A DNA stretch of 64,000 nt from Pelomonas caseinilytica (lineage in GTDB: Bacteria; Pseudomonadota; Gammaproteobacteria; Burkholderiales; Burkholderiaceae_C), in the NCBI RefSeq assembly GCF_021353235.1, contig NZ_JAJTWT010000007.1, positions 1 through 64,000 on the forward strand, written 5' to 3'. Of the stretch, positions 45,209-54,651 are shown in pieces (the first letter of the stretch is position 1; every line of letters begins with the position of its first letter). The position numbers were made by a program, and so were the translations under genes. The notes under the pieces were generated by a model that was not told the origin of the DNA, did not search any database, and saw nothing but the letters and a program-made list of their open reading frames with translations.

Positions 45209-45663
45209 TTGGCGTTGGCGGTGATGCGGCTGAAGAAGTCGTAGACGCCCTGGTCGCCCATCTTGCGGGCGTCGGCCAGCTCGCCGCCCTCGGTCGCGTA
45301 GAGCAGCTTGCCCTGGGGCGAGAGCACGGCGACGGCGGGGATGCCCTTCTTGAGCGGCACGTGGTAGGTCTCGGCGATGTCGACATTGCGGTCGAAGCGG
45401 CCGACGTCGACCTTGACCACCTTGAAGTGCTGGGCGATCAGCGGCGCGCTCGGGCCGTGCTTGAAGGTGGCGTCCAGCATGCGGCAGTCGCCGCACCAGT
45501 TGGCGCCGAAGACGACGAGCACGGGCAGGCTGGCCTTCTCGGCCTCGGCCAGCGTCGAGCGCACGGCGGCCTTGGCATCGGCGCCTTCGTCGTAGATCGG
45601 CGCCGGGCCAGCGTGGGCGGACAGGGCGGCGGTGAGGAGCAGGGAGGCGGTGAGGGAACGCAT
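45205..45663 (-). CDS. Periplasmic thioredoxin-fold protein (CGDC)
   Basis: 152 residues with a signal peptide (ending SAHAG). The thioredoxin fold has redox motif NWCGDC and cis-Pro GIPAVAVL. It probably reduces or isomerises disulfides in the periplasm, or passes electrons to a partner. Coupled to the MFS gene by a 4-base overlap, a pairing with no obvious functional reason. Confidence 0.88.
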   Translation of the reverse strand: MRSLTASLLLTAALSAHAGPAPIYDEGADAKAAVRSTLAEAEKASLPVLVVFGANWCGDCRMLDATFKHGPSAPLIAQHFKVVKVDVGRFDRNVDIAETYHVPLKKGIPAVAVLSPQGKLLYATEGGELADARKMGDQGVYDFFSRITANAK

Positions 45664-45810
45664 GGCGGTGATTCTGCTATCGGCCGTAAGAACAAGCGGT
45701 TAGAAGTGCTTTGAAAGCGCTTTCTCGCGCCAATGTTGGCGGTAATAGACAGCGTTGTCAAGCGCCTGTGGATGCCGAAGTCAGACTCCTTCGCCCCAGT
45801 GGAAACCAAA

Positions 45811-45886
45811 CACAGCCACAGAGGCACAGAGACACAGAGGGCCCTTCATCCCGCTGCCTCTGTGCCTCGGTGTCTCTGTGGCTGTG
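45811..45886. repeat. Palindromic repeat of CACAGAG units
   Basis: Two 30-bp arms (45811-45840 and 45857-45886), complementary at about 27 positions, enclose 16 bp. Each arm is built of CACAGAG/CACAGAGG units. It lies in the 281-bp gap between the thioredoxin gene start and the end of the esterase gene. It could form a strong hairpin in RNA from either side, or be a dispersed REP-like repeat. No other recognisable element is in this gap. Confidence 0.8.
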
Positions 45887-45944
45887 TTCCTGGGCCTCGC
45901 GCCACCCACGGTTTCATGTGTGATGGCCGTCGCGCCCCGCCGCA

Positions 45945-46937
45945 TCACTGGGATGGCCCGGGCGGCGTCTGCTCGAAGAAGCGCCAGATCAGGTCGTCCG
46001 CGTCCAGCGCCTGGGAGGCCTCCTCCTTGCCGCGCCGCACGCGCTGCGCGCCGGGCCAGGAGTGCCCGCCGCTGTCGGTGACGCAGAGCTGCACGCTCAC
46101 GCCGCCGGCGCAGCCTTCATGGACCTCGCAGTAGGCCCCGGGCCGCTCGAGCGTGCGCCGCGCGGGCGCCGTGCAGCGGTCGCGCTGCACCCAGCGGGCG
46201 ATGGTGTCGGGCACCGAGACGAAGCTCATCACCTTGCTCTCGTCGCGGAAGGCGCCGGCGCCCGCCCCGCCGTCGAAGAGCACGTGGTCGTCGTCGCGGG
46301 CGTGGATGTGCAGCACCGAGATCGGACGGCTGGGCGTGCAGCTCGCCGTCGCGTCCGTGCCCGCCACCGAGGCGACGGCCCGGAAGACGTCGGCCGCCTC
46401 GCAGGCCAGGCGGTGGCTGAGCATGCCGCCGTTGGACATGCCGGTGGCGAAGACCCGCGCCGCGTCGATGCGGTAGCGGGCCTTCAGCGCCGCCACCACG
46501 GCGCGGGCGAAGCCGACGTCGTCGCTGCTGCGGTCGCGGGCATCGCCGCAGCAGCCGCCGGCATTCCAGGTGGCGAAGCGGCCGCCCTGCAGCTTGCTGT
46601 AGCCGTTGGGGAAGGCGACGACGAAGCCGGCCTCGTCGGCCTTCTTCTGCAGCCCGTAGTGGCTGTCGTCGGCCATGTATTCGGCATGGCCGCCGCCGCC
46701 ATGGAAGGCCAGCACCAGGGGCGCCGGCCGGCTGCCGTCATAACCCGTCGGCAGGTGGACGAGGACCTTGCGGCCCTGCACCTGCAGTTCCTGCAGGCCG
46801 CCGGTGGCCGGTGCGTCCTGCCCGCGCTCGGCCCGGCGCTGCTCGATGCGGGCCTTGATGCGGTCCCGCAGCGTCTCCTGCGCCTGGGCCGCCGGCAGCA
46901 GCAAGACGAGGCCCAGTGCGATGGCCAGGCGGCGCAT
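45945..46937 (-). CDS. Secreted esterase of the PHB depolymerase (LpqC) family
   Basis: 330 residues with signal peptide (LLLPAAQA). The alpha/beta-hydrolase core has oxyanion HGGGG, nucleophile GMSNGGM, an Asp in HARDDD and a His in SGGHSWPG. Paired Cys (GGCCGDA, ASCTPS, DRCTAP) suggest disulfides. The family includes polyhydroxybutyrate depolymerases and feruloyl-type esterases. The ATG is two bases after the stop of the outer-membrane efflux gene, so it is the last gene of the RND operon, an unusual partner. Confidence 0.9.
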   Translation of the reverse strand: MRRLAIALGLVLLLPAAQAQETLRDRIKARIEQRRAERGQDAPATGGLQELQVQGRKVLVHLPTGYDGSRPAPLVLAFHGGGGHAEYMADDSHYGLQKKADEAGFVVAFPNGYSKLQGGRFATWNAGGCCGDARDRSSDDVGFARAVVAALKARYRIDAARVFATGMSNGGMLSHRLACEAADVFRAVASVAGTDATASCTPSRPISVLHIHARDDDHVLFDGGAGAGAFRDESKVMSFVSVPDTIARWVQRDRCTAPARRTLERPGAYCEVHEGCAGGVSVQLCVTDSGGHSWPGAQRVRRGKEEASQALDADDLIWRFFEQTPPGPSQ

Positions 46938-46939
46938 GG

Positions 46940-48319
46940 TCAGGCTCCTCCGCCGAGGGTGCGGTACACCGCCACCAGGTTCTGTGCGCGCTGGCTCTGC
47001 ACCTGCACGAGCGCCTGCTGGGCGGCGAAGAGGGAGCGCTGCGCGTCCAGCACGTCCAGCGAGCTGGCGATGCCCGCACGGTAGCGCTCCTCGGCCAGGG
47101 CCAGGCGGCGCGACTCGGCGTCCACCTGGGCGGCCTGGGCGCTGCGCTGCTCGGCCAGGGTCGCCCGGCCGGCGAGGGCGTCGGCGACGTCGCGGAAGGC
47201 CGACTGGATGGCCTTCTCGTACTGGGCCGTGGCGATGTCGCGCTGGGCGCGGGCCTGGGCGAGGTTGGCGCGGTTGCGGCCGGCGTCGAAGAGGGGCTGC
47301 ACCAGCGACGGCGCGAAGCTCCAGGCCGAGTTCTTGAACAGGCCCGAGAGCTGGTTGCTGGCGGTGCCTAAGCTGCCGGTCAGGGTGATGCGCGGGAAGA
47401 AGGCCGCGCGCGCCGCGTCGATGTTGGCGTCGGCCGCGGCGAGCTGCTGCTCGGCCTGGCGCACATCGGGCCGGCGCGTCAGCACTTCGCTCGGCAGGCC
47501 GGCGGGCAGTTCGGCCAGGGGCTCGAAGTCGGCCAGGGCGCCGCTGGGTGCGGGCAGGTCGGCCGGCAGGGCCGAGCCCAGCAGCAGCACCAGGGCGTTC
47601 TCGTCGAGGGCGCGCTGGCGCTGGGTCTGGGCCAGGGCCACGCGCGCCGCCTGCAGGGCCGACTCGGCCGCGCGCAGGTCGATCTCGCTGGTGATGCCGC
47701 CCTCGAAGCGCTGGCGGATCAGCTGCAGTGACTGCTCGCGGCTGGCCAGCGTGTCGCGGGTGATCCTGAGCAGGGCCTCGTCCGCCTGCAGGGCGATCTC
47801 GGCGGTGGCGACGCCAGCGACCAGCGCGATGCGCACGGCCTGCTGGTTGGCCTCGGCGCCGAGCAGGGCGGCCTGGGCGGCGGCGTCCAGGCTGCGCAGG
47901 CGGCCGAAGAGGTCGAGCTCATAGGCCGCGACCTGCAGGCCGGCCTGGTAGCTGCTGTTGATGCCGCCGTTGGCCGCCGTCGCGCGCGAGCCGCTGACGC
48001 CGACGTTGACCGTGGGCCAGAGGTCGGCATCGCGCGCGGCGGCCGTGGCGCGGGCGCTCTCGATGTTGGCGGCGGCCACGCGCAGGTCGCGGTTGTTGGC
48101 CAGGGCCAGCGGGATGAGGCGCTGCAGCCGCGCGCCCTGGAAGGCCTGGGCCCAGGGCAGTGCGGCGGCCGCCGTCGTGCCGCCGCCGCCCGGCGTCGGG
48201 AAGGCGGCGGCCGGCAGCGCGGCCTGGGCGGCTTCGGCGGCCGTGGGCTTCTTCGGCTCGGGGCCGGCGCAGGCGGCGAGCAGGGCGGCCGTGGCGATCA
48301 GCGAAAGGGCGCGCTTCAT
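46940..48319 (-). CDS. Outer-membrane efflux lipoprotein (NodT/OprM family)
   Basis: 459 residues. Lipoprotein signal (LLAACAG, lipid on Cys18), two OEP repeats with long helices (SARATAAARDADLWPTV, RPDVRQAEQQLAAADANI). It forms the trimeric outer-membrane channel of the RND pump. The start overlaps the pump stop by four bases (ATGA). Confidence 0.96.
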   Translation of the reverse strand: MKRALSLIATAALLAACAGPEPKKPTAAEAAQAALPAAAFPTPGGGGTTAAAALPWAQAFQGARLQRLIPLALANNRDLRVAAANIESARATAAARDADLWPTVNVGVSGSRATAANGGINSSYQAGLQVAAYELDLFGRLRSLDAAAQAALLGAEANQQAVRIALVAGVATAEIALQADEALLRITRDTLASREQSLQLIRQRFEGGITSEIDLRAAESALQAARVALAQTQRQRALDENALVLLLGSALPADLPAPSGALADFEPLAELPAGLPSEVLTRRPDVRQAEQQLAAADANIDAARAAFFPRITLTGSLGTASNQLSGLFKNSAWSFAPSLVQPLFDAGRNRANLAQARAQRDIATAQYEKAIQSAFRDVADALAGRATLAEQRSAQAAQVDAESRRLALAEERYRAGIASSLDVLDAQRSLFAAQQALVQVQSQRAQNLVAVYRTLGGGA

Positions 48320-51300
48320 GCCTGGCTCCCCGACTCTTCGTCCTCGTGGGCATCGCGCCGCCGCTGGCGCTCGCTGCCCGGGAAGAAGCGGCGCACGACG
48401 ACGAAGAACACCGGCACGAAGAACACGGCCAGGGCCGTGGCCGACAGCATGCCGCCCATCACGCCGGTGCCGATGGCGCGCTGGCTGGCCGAGCCGGCGC
48501 CGCTGGCCAGCACCAGCGGCAGCACGCCGAGGATGAAGGCCAGCGAGGTCATGACGATGGGCCGGAAGCGCAGGTGGGCAGCCTCGCGCACGGCGTCGAA
48601 CACGCTGCGGCCGTGGGCCTGCAGGTCCTTGGCGAACTCGATGATGAGCACGGCGTTCTTGGCCGACAGGCCGATGATGGTGATCATGCCGACCTTGAAG
48701 TAGACGTCGTTCTCCAGGCCGCGGAAGTTGGCGCCCAGCACCACGCCGAGCACGCCCAGCGGCACCACCAGCAGCACGGCCAGCGGGATGCTCCAGCTCT
48801 CGTACAGCGCAGCCAGGCACAGGAAGACGGCCAGCAGCGAGAAGCCGAACAGGATGAAGGCCGTCGAGCCCGAGAGCTTCTCCTCGCGGGACTGCCCCGT
48901 CCACTCGTAGCCGAAGCCGTCGGGCAGCTGGGCGGCGAGCTTCTCCATCTCGGCCATGGCCGTGCCGGTGGACACGCCCTTGGCCGGCTCGCCGAGGATG
49001 CGCATCGCGGCATAACCGTTGTAGCGCACGGTCTGCATCGGGCCGGTGATCCACTTGCTGGTGGCGAAGGCCGCGAGCGGCACGGGCTGGCCCGCGCCGT
49101 TGAGCACGTTCAGCCGCAACAGGTCCTCGGGCTGCATGCGGGCCGGCGCGTCGGCCTGCACGATGACGCGCTGCAGCCGGCCGGCGTTGGGGAAGTCGTT
49201 GACGTAGCTGGAGCCCAGCGACGTGCCCAGCACCGCATTGACGGCGCCGATGTTCACGCCCAGGGCCATGGCGCGCTCGCGGTCGATGTCGAGCTGGAGC
49301 TGGGCGGCGTCTTCCAGGCCGTCGGGCCGCACGGCCGCCAGCAGCGGGTTCTTGGCCGCGGCTCCCAGCAGCTGGTTGCGCGCGGCCAGCAGTTCGGCGC
49401 GCGTGTGCCCGCTGCGGTCCTGCAGCCGGAAGGCGAAGCCGTTGGCGCGGCCGAGGTCGCGGATGGGCGGCGGGCTGACCGGAAAGATGATGGCGTCGCG
49501 GATCTTGGCCAGCGCCGGGAAGGCCCGGGCCACCAGGCCCTGGGCCGAGTGTTCGGCGCCGTGGCGCTCGTCCCAGGGCTTGAGGGTGATGAAGCCCAGG
49601 CCGGCGTTCTGGCCGGAGCCGGCGAAGCTGAAGCCGACGACGCTGACCATGCTCTCGACCTCCGGCTGCTTGAGCATGTAGGCCTCGGTCTGCTTCATGA
49701 CCTCCAGCGTGCGCGCCTGGGTCGCGCCCGGCGGCAGCTGCACGTTGACGAGGATGTTGCCCTGGTCCTCGTTGGGCACGAAGGACGTCGGGAGCTTCTG
49801 GAACAGCAGCGCCGCCGCGGCGATGACGGCCGCGTAGACGAACGCCATGCGCACGCTGCGGTGGATGAAGCGCGCCACCCAGCCCTCGTAGCCCTTGGCC
49901 GTGCGTGCAAAGCCGCGGTTGAACCAGCCGAAGAAGCCGCGCTTCTCGATGTGGTGGCCGGCCTCGACCGGCTTGAGCAGCGTGGCGCACAGCGCCGGCG
50001 TCAGCGACAGCGCGAGGAAGGCCGAGAAGGCGATGGAGCTCACCATCACCGCCGAGAACTGGCGGTAGATGTTGCCGATGGAGCCGCTGAAAAAGGCCAG
50101 CGGCACGAACACCGAGATCAGCACCACCGTCACGCCGACGATGGCGCCGGAGATCTGCCCCATGGCCTTGCGCGTGGCCTTGAGCGGCGACAGGCCCTCC
50201 TCGCTCATCACCCGCTCGACGTTCTCGACCACCACGATGGCGTCGTCCACGACGATGCCGATGACCAGCACCATGCCGAACATCGTCAGCACGTTGATCG
50301 AGAAGCCCAGGGCCAGCAGCGTGGCGAAGCTGCCCAGCAGGGCGATGGGCACCACCAGCGTCGGGATGATGGTGTAGCGGATGTTCTGCAGGAACAGGAA
50401 CATCACGAGGAACACCAGGGCCACGGCTTCGAGCAGGGTCTCGACGACCTGGGAGATGGAGATGTCGATGAACAGCGAGCTGTCGTAGGGGATGTCGGCC
50501 TTCACCCCGGCCGGGAAGTAGGGCTGCAGCTGCTTGAGGCGCTGCTTGATGAGCTTGGCCGTCTGCAGGGCGTTGGCCGAGGGCGCGAGCTGCACGCCGA
50601 CGCCGACCGAGGGCTTGCCGTTCAACCGCGTCGAGCGGCCGGTGTAGTTGTCGGCGCCGAGTTCGATGCGGGCCACGTCGCGCAGCCGCACGGTGGAGCC
50701 GTCAGGGTTGGCGCGCAGCACGATGGCGCCGAACTGCTCGACGCTGGTGAGCTGGCCGCGCACGACGACCGTGGCCGCCACCGGCTGGCCGGGCACGTTG
50801 GGCAGGTCGCCGATGGAGCCGGAGCTGACCTGGGCGTTCTGGGCCTGGATGGCGGCGTTGACGTCCGCCGGCGCGAGCTTGTAGCCGACGAGCTTGGCCG
50901 GGTCCAGCCAGATGCGCATGGCGCGCTCGGTGCCGAACAGCAGTCCCTGGCCGACGCCGGGCACGCGCTGGATCTCGGGCAGCACGGTGCGCGAGGCGTA
51001 GTCGCCCAGCGCGATGGGGTTGAAGTCCGGGTTGCTGCTCGACAGGATGATGAAGAGCAGGAAGTTGGGATTGGCCTTGTCGACGCGCACGCCCTGCTGG
51101 ATGACGGCCTGCGGCAGCCGCGGCTGCGCGCGGGCATAGCGGTTCTGCACGTCCACCTGGGCCAGGTCCGGGTTGGTGGACGGGTCGAAGCTCAGCGTGA
51201 TGGAACCGGTGCCGTCGGCCTGGGCCACGGCCTCCATGTAGATGAGGCCGGGCGAGCCGTTCATCTCGCGCTCGATGACGCTGATGACCGAGTCTTCCAG

Positions 51301-51468
51301 CGTCTGCGCCGAGGCGCCCGGGTAGGACACCGACAGCACGATGGACGGTGGCGCCACCGGCGGGTACTGGGCGATGGGCAGTTGCGTGACCGCCGTGCCG
51401 CCGAGCACGAGGATGAAGAGGGCGATGACCCACGCGAAGATGGGCCGGTTGATGAAGAACTGCGCCAT
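48316..51468 (-). CDS. RND multidrug efflux transporter, HAE1 (AcrB-like)
   Basis: 1050 residues, twelve TM helices and two large periplasmic loops. N-terminal MAQFFINRPIFAWVIALF is family-typical. The proton-relay Asp pair is visible in VDDAIVVVENVERVM, and GMITIIGLSAKNAVLIIEFA lies in the second half. Trimeric inner-membrane pump driven by protons; substrates are likely drugs, dyes or solvents. 19 bp after the adaptor gene. Confidence 0.97.
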   Translation of the reverse strand: MAQFFINRPIFAWVIALFILVLGGTAVTQLPIAQYPPVAPPSIVLSVSYPGASAQTLEDSVISVIEREMNGSPGLIYMEAVAQADGTGSITLSFDPSTNPDLAQVDVQNRYARAQPRLPQAVIQQGVRVDKANPNFLLFIILSSSNPDFNPIALGDYASRTVLPEIQRVPGVGQGLLFGTERAMRIWLDPAKLVGYKLAPADVNAAIQAQNAQVSSGSIGDLPNVPGQPVAATVVVRGQLTSVEQFGAIVLRANPDGSTVRLRDVARIELGADNYTGRSTRLNGKPSVGVGVQLAPSANALQTAKLIKQRLKQLQPYFPAGVKADIPYDSSLFIDISISQVVETLLEAVALVFLVMFLFLQNIRYTIIPTLVVPIALLGSFATLLALGFSINVLTMFGMVLVIGIVVDDAIVVVENVERVMSEEGLSPLKATRKAMGQISGAIVGVTVVLISVFVPLAFFSGSIGNIYRQFSAVMVSSIAFSAFLALSLTPALCATLLKPVEAGHHIEKRGFFGWFNRGFARTAKGYEGWVARFIHRSVRMAFVYAAVIAAAALLFQKLPTSFVPNEDQGNILVNVQLPPGATQARTLEVMKQTEAYMLKQPEVESMVSVVGFSFAGSGQNAGLGFITLKPWDERHGAEHSAQGLVARAFPALAKIRDAIIFPVSPPPIRDLGRANGFAFRLQDRSGHTRAELLAARNQLLGAAAKNPLLAAVRPDGLEDAAQLQLDIDRERAMALGVNIGAVNAVLGTSLGSSYVNDFPNAGRLQRVIVQADAPARMQPEDLLRLNVLNGAGQPVPLAAFATSKWITGPMQTVRYNGYAAMRILGEPAKGVSTGTAMAEMEKLAAQLPDGFGYEWTGQSREEKLSGSTAFILFGFSLLAVFLCLAALYESWSIPLAVLLVVPLGVLGVVLGANFRGLENDVYFKVGMITIIGLSAKNAVLIIEFAKDLQAHGRSVFDAVREAAHLRFRPIVMTSLAFILGVLPLVLASGAGSASQRAIGTGVMGGMLSATALAVFFVPVFFVVVRRFFPGSERQRRRDAHEDEESGSQA

Positions 51469-51487
51469 GTCTGCTCAGCCCTCGGGT

Positions 51488-52693
51488 TCAGCGGGAGGCG
51501 GCCGGCGCGGGGGCCGAAGCCGCCGCCGAGGCCGCCGCGCCCGAGGCCGCGGGCTGCCAGGGCACCGGGCGTGCCTTGCCGCCGGCCTTGGCCTTCTGCA
51601 GGCCGTCGACGATGACCTTCTCGCCCGCCTTCAGGCCGCTCAGCACCAGGGCGTTGCCGCTGCGTGCCGGGCCGAGCTTGACCGGCCGGGCGCTGACGCT
51701 GCCGTCGTCGGCCACGACGAGCACGCTCTCGCCGGTGGCGCCGCGGGCCACGGCCTGCTGGGGCAGCCAGACGGCGTCGCTGACCTCGGCCTGGGCCAGG
51801 CGCACGCGCACGTACAGGCCCGGCAGCAGCAGGCCCTGGGGATTGGGCAACTCGGCGCGCAGGGTGATCTGGCCGGTGTTGGCGTCCACGCTGAGGTCGG
51901 AGAACAGCAGCTTGCCGGGCTGGGCATAGATGCTGCCGTCTTCCAGCAGCACCTCCACCTTCGCGGCGTCCTTGCCCGCGCTCTGCAGCTTGCCGTCGGC
52001 CAGGGCCTGGCGCAGCCGCATGACCTCGGAGGCCGACTGCGTGAAGTTGACATAGAGGCGGTCGACCTGCTGGACGATGGCCAGCGGCGTGGCCTCGCCC
52101 TGGCCGACCAGGGCGCCCTCGGTCACCAGGGCGCGGCCGATGCGGCCGGCGATGGGCGAGGTGACGCTCGCATAGCCGAGGTTGATCTGGGCCGTCTGCA
52201 CGGCGGCCTTGCCGGCGGCCACGTCGGCCCTGGCCTGCTGGGCGGCGGCCTGGGCGTTCAGGGCTTCCTGCTGGCTCACGGCCTGGCTCTTGGCCAGCGG
52301 CGCGTAGCGGTCCGCCAGGGCTTGCGCTTGCAGCAGGTTGGCCTCGGCGCGCGCCAGCTGCGCCTGGGCACTGGCCAGCGCGGCGCGGTAGGGTGCGGGG
52401 TCGATCTCGAAGAGGGGCTGGCCGGCCTTCACGTCGCTGCCCTCGTTGAAAAGGCGCCTTTGCAGGATGCCGGCGGCACGCGCACGCACCTGGGCGACGC
52501 GGTAGGCCTCCAGGCGGCCCGGAAGCTCGGCGGCGAGGTCGGCGCGGCCCGGCGTCACGGTGACGACGCCCACCTCGGGCGGGGGTGGCGCGGCCGGAGC
52601 GGCACCGGTCGTCGACTGCCCGCAGCCGCCCAGTGCCATCGCCAGCGCCCCGGCCCCGGCGATTCCCCGCACCAACCCACTCCATGCCGCCAT
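51488..52693 (-). CDS. RND efflux periplasmic adaptor (membrane fusion protein)
   Basis: 401 residues. Lipoprotein-type signal peptide ending ALGGC, then barrel-sandwich/lipoyl halves (RARAAGILQRRLFNEG, VTSPIAGRIGRA) around a coiled-coil hairpin, and a beta-barrel domain. It links pump and outer-membrane channel. The ATG at 52691-52693 has GGAAAGGG before it; a GTG 21 bases upstream is the alternative. The Ala-rich C-terminus is probably disordered. First gene of the efflux operon. Confidence 0.95.
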   Translation of the reverse strand: MAAWSGLVRGIAGAGALAMALGGCGQSTTGAAPAAPPPPEVGVVTVTPGRADLAAELPGRLEAYRVAQVRARAAGILQRRLFNEGSDVKAGQPLFEIDPAPYRAALASAQAQLARAEANLLQAQALADRYAPLAKSQAVSQQEALNAQAAAQQARADVAAGKAAVQTAQINLGYASVTSPIAGRIGRALVTEGALVGQGEATPLAIVQQVDRLYVNFTQSASEVMRLRQALADGKLQSAGKDAAKVEVLLEDGSIYAQPGKLLFSDLSVDANTGQITLRAELPNPQGLLLPGLYVRVRLAQAEVSDAVWLPQQAVARGATGESVLVVADDGSVSARPVKLGPARSGNALVLSGLKAGEKVIVDGLQKAKAGGKARPVPWQPAASGAAASAAASAPAPAASR

Positions 52694-52756
52694 GCTGCGA
52701 GCCCTTTCCACCACTGTTCCGGCCGGCCCGATGCCGGCAAAGTCGCCGACTGTAAC

Positions 52757-52772
52757 CGTTAGCTATCTAACG
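52757..52772. promoter_or_regulatory. 16-bp dyad before the RND operon (candidate operator)
   Basis: CGTTAG-CTAT-CTAACG, with perfect 6-bp arms, lies about 65 bp upstream of the adaptor ATG and overlaps the stop codon of cca. Size and position suit a TetR- or MarR-type repressor site, but no such regulator gene is in the window. Confidence 0.45.
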
Positions 52773-54003
52773 ATTCGGTGAAGGAACGCAAAACCCCAAG
52801 CCGCGCAGCCTTGATGGCCGCGCCGATCTCCGGCCCCTTGGCGCCGCGCGCGACGGCTGCCGCGCTGACGGCGGCCAGATCCACGTCCTGGGTGGCGCGC
52901 AGGTCGGCCAGCAGGCGCTCGCGTTGCGGGTAGTCGCGCCGTTCCAGGCCCAGGCGTCCGCGGGCGTCGCACTCGCAGGCCCAGAGCAGTTCGGCGAAGC
53001 GGTCGGGGCGGCGCCAGGCGTCGCAGCGCTCCAGCAGGCGCAGCCGGGCTTCGGGGCCGAAGCCGGTACTCTGGTGCACGTGGGTGTGCTCGCGCGCCAC
53101 CAGCTCCGCCAATTCCCGGCAGTCGGTCGGCACCTTCCAGCGTGCGCTCACCTGGCGGGCCAGCTTCTCGCTGCGCGTCTCGTGGGCGATGTGGCGGGGC
53201 AGTTCCTCCTTGCGCGTCGTGCCCTTGCCGAGGTCGTGGCAGAGGCAGGCGTAGCGCACGGTCAGCGGCGCGCCGCTGGCGGCGCACTGGTCCAGCACCA
53301 TCAGCAGATGGATGCCGGTGTCGACCTCGGGGTGGTGGGCTTCGGGCTGGGGCACGCCGAACAGGGCCTCGACCTCGGGCAGCAGCTTCTGCAAGGCGCC
53401 GGCCTGGCGCAGCACTTCGAGCATGCGGGAAGGCTTGCCCTCCATCAGCCCGCGCGAGAGCTCCTGCCAGACGCGCTCGGGCACGAGGGCATCCACCTCG
53501 CCGGCGGCCACCATGGCGCGCATCAGCTCGACGGTCTCGGGAGCGACCGTGAAATCAGCGAAGCGTGCCGCGAAGCGGGCCAGCCGCAGGATGCGCACCG
53601 GGTCCTCGGCAAAGGCGGGCGAGACGTGGCGGAGCAGCTTGGCGGCGATGTCGCGCTGGCCGCCGTAGGGGTCGATCACCCGGCCCGCGTCGTCTTCGGC
53701 CATGGCATTGATGGTCAGGTCGCGGCGGGCCAGGTCTTGTTCCAGCGTGACGTCGGGCGCGGCACGGAAGGCGAAGCCGTGGTAGCCCGCGGCGGTCTTG
53801 CGCTCGGTGCGCGCCAGCGCGACTTCCTCGCGGGTCTCGGGGTGCAGGAAGACGGGAAAGTCCTTGCCCACCGGCAGGTAGCCCGCAGCCGCGAGCGCCT
53901 CCGGGCTCGCACCGACGACGACCCAGTCCCGGTCCTGCACCGGCAGCCCGAGCAGGCGGTCGCGGACGGCGCCGCCGACGAGGTAGGTCTGGAAGGGAGG
54001 CAT
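52759..54003 (-). CDS. cca: CCA-adding enzyme (multifunctional CCA protein)
   Basis: 414 residues from [18 protein letters not shown]. The class II nucleotidyltransferase head has [12 protein letters not shown] and the two metal-binding Asp in QDRDWVV. The flexible loop and [10 protein letters not shown] come next, then a C-terminal HD domain ([17 protein letters not shown]). It completes tRNA 3' ends with CCA; the HD domain gives the phosphatase/2'-cyclic phosphodiesterase activity of the long form. A longer frame upstream to 54153 runs into the intergenic palindrome and has no coding look. Confidence 0.97.
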   Translation of the reverse strand: MPPFQTYLVGGAVRDRLLGLPVQDRDWVVVGASPEALAAAGYLPVGKDFPVFLHPETREEVALARTERKTAAGYHGFAFRAAPDVTLEQDLARRDLTINAMAEDDAGRVIDPYGGQRDIAAKLLRHVSPAFAEDPVRILRLARFAARFADFTVAPETVELMRAMVAAGEVDALVPERVWQELSRGLMEGKPSRMLEVLRQAGALQKLLPEVEALFGVPQPEAHHPEVDTGIHLLMVLDQCAASGAPLTVRYACLCHDLGKGTTRKEELPRHIAHETRSEKLARQVSARWKVPTDCRELAELVAREHTHVHQSTGFGPEARLRLLERCDAWRRPDRFAELLWACECDARGRLGLERRDYPQRERLLADLRATQDVDLAAVSAAAVARGAKGPEIGAAIKAARLGVLRSFTESLDS

Positions 54004-54054
54004 GGGGGGATTCTGCGTGCTTCGCGGCGCGACTCTGTGCCTTGTTGGGTTGGT

Positions 54055-54605
54055 AGCTTTTGCATCGAGCCTTTCGACTCGGTGCACCGCCGCGGGAATC
54101 CGCCCCGCGAGGGCGGGTAACTTTCTTCTGTCGCGCCAGAAGAAAGTCACCAAAGAAGAGGCGCTCTAAATCTGGCGCCCTCGTGCGTTGAACGCCAAGA
54201 AGTGCCACGAGGCGACCCGCTTCGCTCTCGCTGCTGTCCCTGTCCAGGTCACCACAGATCGGACCTTCACGCCGGTTAACGCCGGCTGCACGCCGGGCTC
54301 ACCAATGAAGGCACCGCACCCCACGACGCGCCGCCCGAGCGGCGCTTGCGTTCAACTCGTGAGTTCGGCGTGCAGCCGACGTTGGGCGCACGGACGGTGG
54401 AGGCATCGGGCTCGTCACAAGGACAGCGGCGAGAGCGAAGCGGGTCGCCTGTTGCCCGGGCTGAGCCTCAAGCGCGCCAGAGGGCTCGCTTTGAAGCGCC
54501 TCTCTTTTGGTGACTTTTCTCTGGCGCCGACAGAGAAAAGTTACCCGCCCTCGCGGGGCGGATTCCCGCGGCGGTGTACCGAGTCGAAAGGCTCCATGCA
54601 AAAGC
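54055..54605. repeat. Large palindromic intergenic repeat (~550 bp, nested inverted arms)
   Basis: Outer arms 54055-54166 and 54493-54605 are inverted repeats of about 112 bp. Inner arms 54211-54239 and 54421-54449 repeat the pattern, and a third pair surrounds the centre (CGCCGGCTGCACGCCG near 54286, its inverse near 54366). Each outer arm holds its own 10-bp hairpin (54121-54146; 54514-54540). It fills the 648-bp gap between cca and the cyclo-ligase gene. Open frames inside look like translated repeat, not genes. Confidence 0.88.
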
Positions 54606-54651
54606 AACCCGACCACACACACGCCGCTACCGAGTAGCAAAAGCTCCGCCC

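Noticed and set aside
45811-45886. CRISPR-like repeat array of CACAGAG units
   Set aside because: The units are 7-8 bp, have no spacers, and form one palindrome; there are no cas genes in the window.
54188-54637. A 149-codon frame inside the intergenic palindrome
   Set aside because: It is translated repeat with no ribosome binding site; the same bases form inverted repeats with structural covariation.
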